Of a DNA stretch of 64,000 nt, positions 32,445 through 41,519 are shown in pieces. The notes under the pieces are model-generated. The model was not told the DNA's origin. It did no database searches and saw only the letters and a list, made by a program, of their open reading frames with translations. Position 1 is the first letter of the stretch. Every line of letters starts with the position of its first letter. This DNA is from an uncultured Bacteroidales bacterium (GTDB lineage: Bacteria; Bacteroidota; Bacteroidia; Bacteroidales; P3): the NCBI GenBank assembly GCA_910578275.1, contig CAJTPR010000004.1, forward strand, positions 124,001 through 188,000, given 5' to 3'. A program made the position numbers and the translations under genes.

Positions 32445-35400
32445 CTACCGGATCAAGGTCACCGAACCGTCGGCCGAAAGCTTGCGCCCGTTTTTCTTGG
32501 CATGGGCCCTGCAATGATAGATATACACCCCGCCCGGACAATCCTTGCCTTTGAATTTTCCGTCCCAACCCTCTTGCAGGCTATGACTCTCAAACACTTT
32601 TTCCCCATTGCGGTTGAACACTTGCAGCACATATACCACCTGCTCGTCCACGGCGGTGGTAAGCGGGGCGAAACGGTCGTTCACTCCGTCGCCGTTGGGC
32701 GTAAAGGCGGAAGGGAAATACAAGTTGGAACAAAAATCCTCGTACACGTTCACTTCGGCATAATCGGAACAACCGTCCTTCTCGACATGGAGCGAATAAA
32801 ACCCTTCGGACTTCACGATATAGTCTTTCCCGGACGAACCGTCCTGCCAAAGATATGTATCCATGCCTGCAGGACCGGACAACAATACCGAATCGCGCTG
32901 GCAAATCGTGATTTCCTCCTCGAATCCGATATGGGGAGAGGGACGTTCTTCCACGTCGAACGACTTTTCGCCCCGGCAACCGTCGTAAACCATTACCACG
33001 GAATATTTACCGCCCGTCCGTATCGCCAGCGACGACCCCGTTTCTCCCGAAGGCATCCATTGGAAAACGGAACCGGGATAACGATCGTCGGACGCATCCA
33101 TGACCAAGGTGACGCCGGAACACATGAACGTGTCGTTCACCATCGGCACGGGTACCACGCGCACGCCTATGTACACGCTGTCTCGGCCTTGGCAACCGTT
33201 GCGCTTCACATGCAACGCATACCAACCGGCATTTTCAATGGCGGCCGCCGCTATGTGCACGAAGGAACCCGGCTGCACGGAATCCGGATACGACCAAGTC
33301 ATGTCATCGCCCGCACGGACGTTTTCCGCCTCGAGGCGCATCGGCGAACCTTCACAGAAATATTTGCCGCCCGCATCTTCCAGCACGTCCAAGGCGACAA
33401 TGCCGGGCCGCGGCAAGGAACGGACATGGACAAAGCGGCGAGCCGTATCCAGACAAGCTCCTCGCCGGATGACCAAGAACATGTCCGCACTGTCTTCCAA
33501 GGTCAGTCCGCCCCAGCCTATGTTGGGCGACGCATTGAAATTCCCGTGGGGCCGGTTGCCCGAATACCAGAAATACTCGGCATCAGGACCTTGATCCAAG
33601 GCGCGTGTGTTCAAGTCCGCTCCCTCGCAGTAGAACGAATCCAACGTAAAGTCCGGTTGCGAATGCGGATCCACACGCACATAAACGTCAGACATGGAAT
33701 GGCAACGGTCAACCATGACCTCCAAGCGGTACAAACCGCTGTCGGCCAATGTCAAGGCATTCCCCTCGTAGCGAGTCTGTCCGATCTTGTCCTGCAACAG
33801 GTTTCCGGCCTTGTCATACCACGCGAAACGGCTCTTGCCCAGCCATTCCGCATCCAGTCCCGTGACCACGTCGAGCGTCAACGGTTCCTGGTCGCAAAAC
33901 CCGCTGTCGGTAAAATCGAAGTTCGGCACGGGATACATCCTCAGGTGCACTTGCCTCGAAACCTCGCATTCCTTCCTCGTGAACTTGACCGTATATACGC
34001 CCGTGTCGGCAGGCTCGTAAGGGGTGAACGTCAAGGCCGTGCAAGAGCAGATGGAAGTTCCGTCGGGATGAAACCATTCGTACGAAACATCCGCGCCCGC
34101 CTCGGGCAAGATGGACAACCCCTCGCCATTGCATGCCAATGTGTCCTCGGTCACCTTGGCCGACGGCTCAAGGTAAACGAATATCGAATCCTTGGCCGAG
34201 CAACCCTTCCCGCTTTCCTTGCCGACCAGATAAAGCGTGTCGTCCTTGTCCACCTTGAATATGTAATCGCCGGCCGTGGAAATCGAGCCGGGACTGGAAG
34301 CCTTGTACCAATCGTAGGATTCGGCCCCTTGTCCTGTAAAGTGCACGTCGTGGCCTTGTCCGGCGCAATAGACCCTTCCCGGGAAATCCGGTTCGCCGTA
34401 AACCCCTATCCTCACCGAAGGCGACGCGTACGACCGCATCTCGATCGTGTCGGACTTGGAACATCCGTTCAGCCCCCTCACCGCGCACACGACCGTAATC
34501 CTGTCGGAAGGCGGCACGGAGGGCAAGGCATACGCCCGTCCGTCCACATACCATTTCACGCCTTGGAGCGAGTCCACTTGCGCCGGATCGAAAGGTCGGG
34601 TAGCCAGGACCAAAGGCGCCGGACGGCAAGCCGAATTGTCGATGATGGATACCTGCGGTTCGGGCTTGGCATGGGCCCAGAACTGGATCGTGACAGGCGG
34701 AGGCGTGGAACATCCCGTCCGGGCCGTTACCGTATACAAATGGCTTTCGCCGCCCATCACGTCGAATATGGCCTTGTTCTCTCCGTCCAGATACAGGGTG
34801 TCTGCCTCCGAAAGACCGCCGCCCGGCATCTTGCGACGACGTGTCCAGGTGACACGCCCGTTCGTTCCCGCCCGCAATGTGACCGTATCGGCCGGACAAT
34901 GCTCCTGGTCGGCGATGAAGGCGTTATATACAGGCAAATCCGCCATGATGACGATCGTGTCCTTGATCGTGCTTCCGGCCGAACATTGGTAGCGCAAATC
35001 CGCCGTGGCCACACGGTAATCCCCGCTGGTGGCCGATGGTATCTGCAAGCCTTGCGGACATTGCAGGTTGGTTATCATCGTCCCGTCCACATATCCGCCC
35101 AAATCGAGCGATTGCCCGTCGCAAGCCCATACCGTATCCCGTATGAAGATACGAGGCTTTTCGATGACGGCGATGCGCAACGTGTCATGGCGTACGATCG
35201 CCGTATCCCTTATCTTCGTACGTACCTTGAACGGGTAAACGCCCGGAACCTGCGCCCTGACCGTATAATGGAAGCGCTTCATCTTGCGCGTCTTGAGTTT
35301 GCCGCTCCCGTCCTTATACTCGTACGTCCAATCTTCAAGTCCCGTTCCGACGGGCCGGATGCCCGCATCGCTCCATTCGATGCTTTTGAGCGTATCGAAG

Positions 35401-37709
35401 AAATTCTGGCTGTACACGTACAAGTCCACGATGTCGCCCTGACATACGCTGTCCGGTTCGGGCACGTTGATCAACGAACACACGTCGGCCATGCCGATGG
35501 ACGTATTGTCGACCGCCTCCCCCAAGGAAAGCTCGCCGAGGTTCCTTATCGTAAACGGTATCAAGGCCGGCTGGCCTGAGAGCTGCATCAACGTCAATAC
35601 CGGAACATGGTAAATCGAATCGCCTTCGTTGTAGGTTACCGTGACATGGTAGTCCATGTCGTCGAAGAGGTAACGACGCAACATATACTGCGGCACCCTC
35701 GTCAAGTTCCAGGCTTCCCGCACCGGATCCATCCTGTTGGCGCCGGTCGATACCAGGTCCACCTTCGAAAGCCGGGGCGAGGTTTCCATGTTCGGAAATT
35801 CTATCGTGGCACTGAAAGCCATTCCCGGACACATCGGGCAGTTCCTTTCGCTCACCACCACCTGCCCTTGGAAATAAGGAGGACAGGCGTCCACCTTCAA
35901 GTTGAAGCGCTTGGTCAACGACAACGGCTGCGTGGAGCCTGTCATGTGATAGTACAACGTGACGGATATGCTGTCTTCGCGCGAGGCGATGCCGGGCGCC
36001 CCCGCGTAATACGGCCGGAAATCCATCTTGTCGACCAGCGCTCCCGCTTCCAACGGATCGCGCTGGAACACGAACACGGGATGGTTGCCGATGACGATGG
36101 AGTCGGCATGCAAGTTGTCCGGCTTGTTGGACAGTTGCAGCGTACGGGGTTCGCCGATACATTTCCCGGATTCCACGAGCCTGAACTCCATCGCGCAATT
36201 GCCTTTTTGCTTGAGCGGAACGATTTCTTCCTTGCCGGCAGTGAACTTGCAACTTCCGTCGTCGACCGAGAACCGTACCTTGACCCTTATCTGGCCGTAT
36301 TTTGACAAAGCGGCCACCGTGACAGGTTCCGAACTCTTGTATATTCTCTTGTGCGGCTTTCCGGACGATTCCGGGACGAAAGACGAGGTAATGTCGCCCG
36401 CCGCCGAAAGTATCGTCACCGAACTTATGGTCACCACGTTCTCCTGCCCGGAGATTTCCAGTTCGGCGGGCTGGTCGGGACAATACTCGTACTTGAACGA
36501 CAAGTAGTCGGTATCGACCTTCACTTCCACTTCTTTCCTGAACGTTCCCGTCCTTACCGGTTCCTGTTTGCTGTAAGGACAAGAAATCCGGTAGGCGGCT
36601 TCGGCCTGCAAGGTTTGTTTCGGATCGGCCTTCGAATAGTTCTCCCAACGCACCTGCCAACGATACAAGTCACTTGAAGGTTCCTGATAGGGGAAAGGCA
36701 TCTTTTTGGAAACGACCAGCTTGGAACCCGGCGTCAAGACCGGTTCGCCCTGTATCGTGCACAAGCCCTTGTAGAGGTTTTGCAGGCTGATTTCCTTGTC
36801 CTGGCAAGGCCTGAGGCTTATCGAGTTCGCTATCTGGGGCTTGCAATCCACACCCCGCCCCACGCGCAAGTCGAAAGTCGTGTCCACCGTTCCGGAAACG
36901 GAGCCGCAGGCGTTGCTCAATGAAACGACGGCCCTTATCGTCGCACGTTTTTGCAACGTGCCCGAAGGCATCTTCTCCTCGGTCGTGCTGCCGTCCGCCC
37001 AGGTAATGCTCGCGCTGTTCACGCTCGCGCCGTGCGAGACCCCTTTCAGTATTTCGTCCACCCGGGGGAAATAGCCGCATTCCGAACAGAACGTACCCTG
37101 CAAATCCGTGTTCAGTTCCAATTCCATACCCGGCAGATCGGGCTTGGTATTGACGACCATGTGTATGGTCGTATCGACGAAACCGCAGATATTGTAGGAT
37201 TGGGCCGTAACCTTGCAGCTTTCTTTCAATTCGAAAGACCACGTCGTGTTCGCCTCCACGGAATTATCTTCCGTCGAAACCTTCCAATAAACCGGCTCCG
37301 TATGTTTGCGGACCTCGAAACTCACCGTGGTTCCCTCGCAAAGCCCGTCCACGGGAAGAGGACGGGGGGAAGTGACGGCAATGTCCAGCACGGGCGGCTG
37401 GACGACGGAAATGACGGCCGTGGCCGTATGGCTTCCCGCCTGGTCTTGATAGGAAATCACATAGGTGGAGGTCGTCGAAGGCTGCACCATCGTCACCTTT
37501 CCCAGATCCAACGGAGTCCCGTTTTCCGTGACAGAGGTCACCGTGCAGTTGCTCGACAATATCTTATAGAGCCCTCCGTCCACGAACACGGATGCACCCG
37601 GGCAGACTTCCCTGTCGAAAGCCTGCAAGCTCTGCGACCGGGAGAACGAAAAAAAGGAAACCATCACGAACGCCATGCCCGACGCCGCAAGGCGGAACAA
37701 ATTTTTCAT
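32445..37709 (-). CDS. Giant Ig/PKD-like repeat surface protein with gliding-motility (T9SS) C-terminal domain
   Basis: 1754 residues from the ATG at 37709; the frame is open to 37811 but the signal peptide (about 1-25, MKNLFRLAASG...SFFSFSRSQ) starts here. The C-terminal half is a series of roughly ten 80-residue beta-sandwich repeats, each opening with a Cys-containing segment (VCQGDIVDLYV, ACDGQSLDLGG, YCAGQGHDVHF, ACNGEGLSIL, FCDQEPLTLD, FCEGSPMRLEA, MCSGVTLVMD, ICQRDSVLLSG) and ending in a V-x-x-x-x-C turn. The last 90 residues hold FTPNGDGVNDRF and GWDGKFKGKDCPGGVYIY, the gliding-motility-associated C-terminal domain used as a type IX secretion signal (type B). It is probably an exported adhesin or matrix protein. 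Ligand unknown. Confidence 0.9.
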   Translation of the reverse strand: MKNLFRLAASGMAFVMVSFFSFSRSQSLQAFDREVCPGASVFVDGGLYKILSSNCTVTSVTENGTPLDLGKVTMVQPSTTSTYVISYQDQAGSHTATAVISVVQPPVLDIAVTSPRPLPVDGLCEGTTVSFEVRKHTEPVYWKVSTEDNSVEANTTWSFELKESCKVTAQSYNICGFVDTTIHMVVNTKPDLPGMELELNTDLQGTFCSECGYFPRVDEILKGVSHGASVNSASITWADGSTTEEKMPSGTLQKRATIRAVVSLSNACGSVSGTVDTTFDLRVGRGVDCKPQIANSISLRPCQDKEISLQNLYKGLCTIQGEPVLTPGSKLVVSKKMPFPYQEPSSDLYRWQVRWENYSKADPKQTLQAEAAYRISCPYSKQEPVRTGTFRKEVEVKVDTDYLSFKYEYCPDQPAELEISGQENVVTISSVTILSAAGDITSSFVPESSGKPHKRIYKSSEPVTVAALSKYGQIRVKVRFSVDDGSCKFTAGKEEIVPLKQKGNCAMEFRLVESGKCIGEPRTLQLSNKPDNLHADSIVIGNHPVFVFQRDPLEAGALVDKMDFRPYYAGAPGIASREDSISVTLYYHMTGSTQPLSLTKRFNLKVDACPPYFQGQVVVSERNCPMCPGMAFSATIEFPNMETSPRLSKVDLVSTGANRMDPVREAWNLTRVPQYMLRRYLFDDMDYHVTVTYNEGDSIYHVPVLTLMQLSGQPALIPFTIRNLGELSLGEAVDNTSIGMADVCSLINVPEPDSVCQGDIVDLYVYSQNFFDTLKSIEWSDAGIRPVGTGLEDWTYEYKDGSGKLKTRKMKRFHYTVRAQVPGVYPFKVRTKIRDTAIVRHDTLRIAVIEKPRIFIRDTVWACDGQSLDLGGYVDGTMITNLQCPQGLQIPSATSGDYRVATADLRYQCSAGSTIKDTIVIMADLPVYNAFIADQEHCPADTVTLRAGTNGRVTWTRRRKMPGGGLSEADTLYLDGENKAIFDVMGGESHLYTVTARTGCSTPPPVTIQFWAHAKPEPQVSIIDNSACRPAPLVLATRPFDPAQVDSLQGVKWYVDGRAYALPSVPPSDRITVVCAVRGLNGCSKSDTIEMRSYASPSVRIGVYGEPDFPGRVYCAGQGHDVHFTGQGAESYDWYKASSPGSISTAGDYIFKVDKDDTLYLVGKESGKGCSAKDSIFVYLEPSAKVTEDTLACNGEGLSILPEAGADVSYEWFHPDGTSICSCTALTFTPYEPADTGVYTVKFTRKECEVSRQVHLRMYPVPNFDFTDSGFCDQEPLTLDVVTGLDAEWLGKSRFAWYDKAGNLLQDKIGQTRYEGNALTLADSGLYRLEVMVDRCHSMSDVYVRVDPHSQPDFTLDSFYCEGADLNTRALDQGPDAEYFWYSGNRPHGNFNASPNIGWGGLTLEDSADMFLVIRRGACLDTARRFVHVRSLPRPGIVALDVLEDAGGKYFCEGSPMRLEAENVRAGDDMTWSYPDSVQPGSFVHIAAAAIENAGWYALHVKRNGCQGRDSVYIGVRVVPVPMVNDTFMCSGVTLVMDASDDRYPGSVFQWMPSGETGSSLAIRTGGKYSVVMVYDGCRGEKSFDVEERPSPHIGFEEEITICQRDSVLLSGPAGMDTYLWQDGSSGKDYIVKSEGFYSLHVEKDGCSDYAEVNVYEDFCSNLYFPSAFTPNGDGVNDRFAPLTTAVDEQVVYVLQVFNRNGEKVFESHSLQEGWDGKFKGKDCPGGVYIYHCRAHAKKNGRKLSADGSVTLIR

Positions 37710-37733
37710 AAACCGACAGTTTATAATACCTTG

Positions 37734-37741
37734 CAAAGATA
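37734..37741 (-). promoter_or_regulatory. -7 box for the adhesin gene
   Basis: Minus-strand TATCTTTG at 37741-37734, 24 nt before the ATG, matches TAnnTTTG. The -33 position holds a T run rather than TTTG. Confidence 0.5.
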
Positions 37742-37812
37742 CAAACAGAAATCCAATGATAAAAAACGCCTCCGGAGGGCGAATTTCCCAAGCCGTTCCG
37801 GATATTTCCACT

Positions 37813-37845
37813 TATTGCCTTATTGCGTTGAATAACGTATTTTTG
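37813..37845 (+). promoter_or_regulatory. Promoter for glyA
   Basis: TATTG at 37813-37817 and TATTTTTG at 37838-37845, 20 nt apart, fit the -33/-7 arrangement. glyA starts 31 nt later. Confidence 0.52.
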
Positions 37846-37876
37846 CGGGATACGAAAATTTCTAAACCTTAACGAT

Positions 37877-39157
37877 ATGCAAAGAGACACGCAGATTTTC
37901 GACCTGATTCAGCAGGAAAGAAAACGCCAGACTTCCGGTCTGGAACTGATTGCTTCCGAAAACTTCGTTTCCGACCAAGTGATGGAAGCCATGGGATCGG
38001 TCATGACCAACAAATATGCCGAAGGCTATCCCGGACACCGTTACTACGGCGGTTGCCAGATCGTCGACCAAAGCGAGCAACTGGCCATCGACCGCATCAA
38101 GGAAGTGTTCGGTGCCGAATATGCCAACGTGCAGCCCCATAGCGGCGCACAGGCCAACATGGCCGTTTTCGTGGCCTGCCTCAAACCCGGCGACACCTTC
38201 ATGGGGCTCGACCTGGCTCACGGCGGACACCTTTCGCATGGTTCTCCCGTAAACTTCTCGGGGATGACCTATCGCCAGGTAGCCTACCGCGTCAGCGAGG
38301 AGACCGGCACCATCGACTACGAACAGATGGAAAGGACCGCGCTGGAGGAAAAACCCAAATTGATCGTGGGCGGCGCCTCGGCCTATTCCCGCGACTGGGA
38401 TTGGAAACGCATGCGCGAAATCGCCGACAAGATCGGCGCGCTCCTCATGGCCGACATCGCCCACCCTGCCGGCCTGATCGCCTGCGGCTTGCTCAACGAT
38501 CCGTTGCAATACTGCCATATCGTGACCAGCACGACCCACAAGACCCTCCGCGGACCTCGCGGCGGCATCATCCTAATGGGCAAGGACTTTGAAAATCCTT
38601 GGGGCTTGAAGACGCCCAAGGGCGTGGTGAAGATGATGTCGCAAGTGCTGGATTCGGCCGTGTTCCCCGGCGTACAAGGCGGCCCGCTCGAACATGTCAT
38701 CGCCGCCAAGGCCGTGGCCTTCGGCGAATGCCTCACCGACGACTACAAACGCTACATCCGGCAAGTGAAGACCAATGCCGCCGCCATGAGCAAGGCCTTT
38801 ACCGAAAAGGGCTACAAGGTTATCAGCGGCGGAACGGACAACCATTTGATGCTCATCGACCTGCGCACCAAGTTCCCCGACCTCACCGGCAAGGTGGCCG
38901 AAAACACCTTGGTTCGTGCCGATATTACGATCAACAAGAACATGGTACCTTTCGACAGCCGTACCCCGTTCACCACCAGCGGCATACGTGTAGGAACGCC
39001 GGCCACGACCACCCGCGGCCTCAAGGAAGCCGACATGCCCGTGGTCGTCGACCTGATCGACCAGGTGCTCTGCGACGTGAACAACGAGGCCGTCATCGAG
39101 AAAGTCCGCAAGACGGTGAACGAGATGATGAGCGATCGTCCTTTGTTCGCCTGGTAA
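37877..39157 (+). CDS. glyA: Serine hydroxymethyltransferase
   Basis: 426 residues. It interconverts serine and glycine with tetrahydrofolate using pyridoxal phosphate. The PLP lysine is Lys222 in TSTTHKTLRGPRGG; ELIASENFVS (about 23-32), NKYAEGYPGHRYYGG (about 45-59) and MADIAHPAGLIA (about 191-202) are the other family blocks. Full length and normal. It has its own promoter and is divergent from the adhesin gene. Confidence 0.97.
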   Translation: MQRDTQIFDLIQQERKRQTSGLELIASENFVSDQVMEAMGSVMTNKYAEGYPGHRYYGGCQIVDQSEQLAIDRIKEVFGAEYANVQPHSGAQANMAVFVACLKPGDTFMGLDLAHGGHLSHGSPVNFSGMTYRQVAYRVSEETGTIDYEQMERTALEEKPKLIVGGASAYSRDWDWKRMREIADKIGALLMADIAHPAGLIACGLLNDPLQYCHIVTSTTHKTLRGPRGGIILMGKDFENPWGLKTPKGVVKMMSQVLDSAVFPGVQGGPLEHVIAAKAVAFGECLTDDYKRYIRQVKTNAAAMSKAFTEKGYKVISGGTDNHLMLIDLRTKFPDLTGKVAENTLVRADITINKNMVPFDSRTPFTTSGIRVGTPATTTRGLKEADMPVVVDLIDQVLCDVNNEAVIEKVRKTVNEMMSDRPLFAW

Positions 39158-39285
39158 CTTTCCTGAACCGGAAGAGACTGGACTGCCGCCTTGCCTGCGG
39201 AATCCGGAACCGGCCACGTACGCAAGCCGCGCAGTTCAGCCTTCTTCCCCTGACGCACTCGAAAAAGATTCAAAACCAAGAAATC

Positions 39286-39732
39286 ATGAAAGGCAACAAA
39301 TTCTGGCAAGATTTCAAGGCGTTCGCCCTGAAAGGGAACGTGATGGACCTGGCCGTCGGCGTCATCATCGGCGGCGCTTTCGGTAAAATCGTCTCTTCGC
39401 TGGTGGCCGACGTGCTCATGCCCGTATTGGGGCTGCTCGTAGGCGGCATCAACTTCACCGACCTGCATATCACGTTGAAGGCGGCCAAGGAGGTCGACGG
39501 CGTGCTGCAACCTGCCGTACAAATCAATTACGGGAATTTCATGCAGAGCACGTTCGACTTTCTGGTCATCGCCTTCTCCATTTTCCTCTTCATCCGCTTG
39601 CTGGCCAAACTGCAAGACAAGAAAGAACCTGCCGCCGCTCCCGCGCCGCCGGCACCTTCCAACGAAGAACGGTTGCTGACCGAAATCCGAGACCTGCTGG
39701 CCGAATCAAAGGGAGCAGAAAAAGGAAACTAG
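39286..39732 (+). CDS. mscL: Large-conductance mechanosensitive channel
   Basis: 148 residues from the ATG at 39286; a longer open frame upstream overlaps glyA and is rejected. MscL opens under membrane tension to release osmolytes. FKAFALKGNVMDLAVGVIIGGAFGKIV (residues about 10-36, TM1) is the family signature; TM2 is about 85-104. An Ala/Pro linker (AAAPAPPAP) and a charged C-terminal helix complete it. The last 27 nt overlap tail-to-tail with the LysO-like gene on the other strand. I see no clear promoter in the 128-nt gap after glyA. Confidence 0.94.
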   Translation: MKGNKFWQDFKAFALKGNVMDLAVGVIIGGAFGKIVSSLVADVLMPVLGLLVGGINFTDLHITLKAAKEVDGVLQPAVQINYGNFMQSTFDFLVIAFSIFLFIRLLAKLQDKKEPAAAPAPPAPSNEERLLTEIRDLLAESKGAEKGN

Positions 39733-40338
39733 GAAAGGTACGCTGAAATCCACCAAGACGGCATGGAAGATGGAAACGAAAACCATTTCCTTGCCGCAAA
39801 CCTGCGTTATGACCGGCAAGGTGGTATCCATCGTCGTGGCTCCACCGGCACAGATGGGTGCCAGCTTGCCGAAAACGCGATACATGAACGGCGCCCCCGT
39901 AAGCGTGAACAATTCCCGCAATATATTGGCCACGAGGGCTATCGTGCCCAATTCGGCCGCGACGACCAACCCCGATGATGCCTCTTTCATTTGGGTGACC
40001 AACACCGACGAAAGCGAATAATAGGCAAAGCCGCTACCTACCGCCATACATTCCCATACGCTCCACTTCTTCAACAGAACCGCCGCCAACGCGCAAAAAG
40101 AAAGCGTTCCTGTCCACGTGGCGAGGGGCACAAGCAGCAACCGCGGCCTGATTTGCCGCAAGGTTTCCTTGAGCCGCTTGTCCGAACCAAGGCTCAATCC
40201 CACCAGAAACATCAAGACATAGAGGGCATACAGGCTGGCCTCGGGGCGCACCACCCACGACGGCAAAGGGCACGCCCAGCCCAAAAGGCAGCCAAACACG
40301 AAAAAACCGGCAATAAGCAAGCTACCTGCCATTTTCAT
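39706..40338 (-). CDS. LysO-family lysine exporter, C-terminal (large) part
   Basis: 210 residues with about six hydrophobic segments. It matches the large domain of LysO (DUF340), an L-lysine/thialysine exporter: LYVLMFLVGLSLGSDK near 38-53, GFAYYSLSSVLVTQ near 103-116, and APICAGGATTMDTTLPVITQ near 165-184. In E. coli LysO is a single protein; here the N-terminal part is a separate gene (40322-40603) that overlaps this one by 17 nt in another frame, an arrangement common in Bacteroidales. Substrate by family only. Confidence 0.85.
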   Translation of the reverse strand: MKMAGSLLIAGFFVFGCLLGWACPLPSWVVRPEASLYALYVLMFLVGLSLGSDKRLKETLRQIRPRLLLVPLATWTGTLSFCALAAVLLKKWSVWECMAVGSGFAYYSLSSVLVTQMKEASSGLVVAAELGTIALVANILRELFTLTGAPFMYRVFGKLAPICAGGATTMDTTLPVITQVCGKEMVFVSIFHAVLVDFSVPFLVSFFCSL

Positions 40339-40603
40339 GCTTGTTGAAAAACAGCTTGTAAACGAGGGCGGCCGCCAAGACGCTACCCAGCGTGCCGGCC
40401 AATGCGAGTACCAGCGCGTGCCCGCCTACGCGCGGAAGGTTTTCCGTAATGGCGGGATCGCTTCCCACGGCCAGCCCCATAAGGAACAGCAATATGAAAA
40501 TGACGTAACGAACCGGTTTGTCCAGATTTTGCAAGAAAGGCTGCTTCCGGAACAGGAAGCCGAGCAAAATCCCGGCGAACATGATTCCAAGGACCTTCAA
40601 CAT
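40322..40603 (-). CDS. LysO-family transporter, N-terminal (small) part
   Basis: 93 residues with three hydrophobic segments. LDKPVRYVIFILLFLMGLAVGSD corresponds to the N-terminal half of LysO/DUF340, and GLAVGSD mirrors GLSLGSD of the following gene, reflecting the internal duplication of the family. It overlaps the large part by 17 nt, so both halves are translated together and presumably assemble into one exporter. It follows the C_GCAxxG_C_C gene by 11 nt. Confidence 0.85.
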   Translation of the reverse strand: MLKVLGIMFAGILLGFLFRKQPFLQNLDKPVRYVIFILLFLMGLAVGSDPAITENLPRVGGHALVLALAGTLGSVLAAALVYKLFFNKHENGR

Positions 40604-40614
40604 CGGAATGTCCG

Positions 40615-41076
40615 TTATGCCTTACGCAACCTGTCCAAGGTCTCGCACCAGATTTCGGCGGATATCTGTATCTTCAGGATACAGGGATTGAGATAATACT
40701 TGCCTTCCGCGTCGGGATTGGGCGTTTCCGGCGCAGGAGGCTTGGGCAAGGCCAGCAAGTCGCCGCAACGCAACGCGCCGTTTCGCCTGACAAACTCCTG
40801 TGCCAGTTCCTGCACCAATTTGTTCACACGTCCCTGCCCTTCCGGATCCTTGGGCCGCGTCGTTCCCGTTTCAAGGCCGGCCAACATGAAAAGCCCCATC
40901 GCCGCACCGCAGATGTCTTTCATTCCGCCTATGCCGTGCCCGAAGGCCGAAGACATGGCCAGCGACTGCTCGCGGGTAAAACCGTAAAGGTCGCCGAACG
41001 CGCCCACCACGCATTGGCAACAATTGTAACCTTGCTTGCGCAAATCAACGGCAAGCTGCACTCTTTCCTGATACAT
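40615..41076 (-). CDS. C_GCAxxG_C_C family (putative redox) protein
   Basis: 153 residues from the ATG at 41076, the point where family similarity begins; the frame is open to 41181. The family motif is visible: YNCCQCV near residues 17-23, the glycine-rich FGHGIGGMKDICGAAMG near 45-61, and later Cys residues in LRCGDLL and NPCILK/ EIWCETL. These small proteins have an invariant Cys set thought to be redox-active or metal-binding; their function is not known. It leads an operon with the two LysO parts. A well-spaced promoter precedes it. Confidence 0.83.
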   Translation of the reverse strand: MYQERVQLAVDLRKQGYNCCQCVVGAFGDLYGFTREQSLAMSSAFGHGIGGMKDICGAAMGLFMLAGLETGTTRPKDPEGQGRVNKLVQELAQEFVRRNGALRCGDLLALPKPPAPETPNPDAEGKYYLNPCILKIQISAEIWCETLDRLRKA

Positions 41077-41519
41077 GACTTTGATTTTTTCTTCCAGGCG
41101 AAACCGGTTCCTGTCGTCTTCGCCCTCTTCGTTTCCAAACGGATAACCCGGCGAATATAAGCGGTTTCGGACAAACGGCAAAACCGCCGCTTATTCGAAG
41201 CCGTCCGATCTTCTTGCATGTCTCCGGAACTACCACGACATTACCATACCTCGTGCTCGACGCCCCGAAGTCCTCTTTCCGCATCCTGTTTTCTTACAGG
41301 AAACATACTCGGCCCCGACGCGAACATGCTCTTCCGGAAACCATTCCGGGCAGTCCGCCGCTTGCCGCTCCGCATTCCCTTCCGTCACCACCGCTCCGTC
41401 GTACGGGATGACACGGCATGTAGTTATCTGAAATTCGGTAATCGAAAAACGCAAGGTACCCGGAAACTTGTTCCATACACCCCGCCGGAACGGACCGTCT
41501 TGTCCTTCCATTTCCCGGT
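41077..41519. other. 443-nt intergenic region without a convincing gene
   Basis: It holds the promoter of the C_GCAxxG_C_C gene at 41152-41182. Short open frames on both strands (for example 41230-41511 minus, 93 codons) have no recognisable motif, no ribosome-binding site and basic, low-complexity composition. I see no tRNA, and no clear terminator for the M20 gene that ends at 41520. Confidence 0.6.
41152..41182 (-). promoter_or_regulatory. Promoter for the C_GCAxxG_C_C / LysO operon
   Basis: Minus strand: TTTG at 41182-41179, a 19-nt spacer, then TATATTCG at 41159-41152. The start codon is 75 nt downstream. Confidence 0.6.

Noticed and set aside
32502..35579. 1025-codon open frame antisense to the adhesin gene
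   Set aside because: Arg/His-rich shadow translation without motifs; the minus strand encodes a clear secreted protein.
41230..41511. 93-codon minus-strand ORF in the gap before the M20 gene
   Set aside because: No ribosome-binding site, no motif and basic composition; it overlaps a promoter-containing intergenic region.
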